Of a stretch of 64,000 bases of DNA, positions 63,894-64,000 are shown one piece after another. A program made the position numbers and the translations under genes. The notes under the pieces were generated by a model, which was given only the letters and a program-made list of their open reading frames with translations, did not search any database and had not been told where the DNA came from. This DNA is from Mesostigma viride (lineage: Eukaryota; Streptophyta; Mesostigmatophyceae; Mesostigmatales; Mesostigmataceae), in assembly GCA_009746045.1 (NCBI GenBank), contig RPFO01000310.1:2134142-2198141 (forward strand), written 5' to 3'. Position 1 is the first letter of the stretch; every line of letters starts with the position of its first letter.

Positions 63894-64000
63894 CTTGAAT
63901 CTGGCATACCATCGCACGCCTTTTTGTTGAATCTGGCATACCATCGCACGCCTTTTTGTTGAATCTGGCATACCATCGCACGCCTTTTTGTTGAATCTGG
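63894..64000 (+). repeat. 32 bp tandem repeat at the window edge
   Basis: Unit TGAATCTGGCATACCATCGC then ACGCCTTTTTGT, at least three copies, continuing past the window. Confidence 0.9.

Overview
The window reads as nuclear DNA of an intron-rich microbial eukaryote, most likely an alga. It has two multi-exon genes with GT-AG introns, many micro- and minisatellites, LINE and Ty3/gypsy-type LTR retrotransposons, and an integrated Polinton-like virus (PLV). The host lineage is inferred from this mix; nothing here identifies a species.

Layout. 1-7147: host flank with a TIR-bounded repeat, a double ZZ zinc-finger gene, a 5'-truncated LINE reverse transcriptase, LINE 3' ends and a 1.5 kb minisatellite. 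7148-27643: a 20.5 kb PLV provirus with identical 725 bp terminal inverted repeats. Its leftward arm carries structural genes: a basic-tailed unknown protein, an Ig-like/lectin adhesin, the major capsid protein, a small amphipathic protein, a penton-like protein, a C2H2-tipped basic protein and a large fibre-like protein. Its rightward arm carries a coiled-coil protein, the packaging ATPase, an AT-hook protein, a tyrosine recombinase and a primase/origin-binding-type helicase. The arms diverge from a 24 bp shared promoter at 19990-20013. A 1.8 kb element with 419 bp direct repeats (15695-17495) interrupts the fibre region. 27644-41300: nested retroelements, including a complete LTR element (28835-37151, target duplication GTCGA) that carries a perfect 206 bp palindromic insertion. 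41977-50615 (minus): a six-exon gene whose C-terminus resembles the ribosome-assembly factor Rsa3. 51381-63095 (plus): ten exons of a mitochondrial/plastid-type elongation factor Ts, head-to-head with the Rsa3-like gene and running off the window or nearly so.

How it fits together. The PLV encodes capsid, packaging, integration and replication functions. Each TIR holds four 56 bp modules with inverted arms around an AT-rich core, which recall herpesvirus-type origins, and the element encodes a helicase with the motif order of herpes-type origin-binding proteins. Many viral genes have a TCTA core in an AT-rich setting just upstream, like the late promoter shared by the giant virus CroV and its virophage mavirus. 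This raises the possibility of a virophage-like dependence on a giant virus. The structural and packaging ORFs are open, but the replication gene has four shifts in the same direction and the recombinase gene has a stop, so the copy may be decaying or the sequence may contain indel errors.
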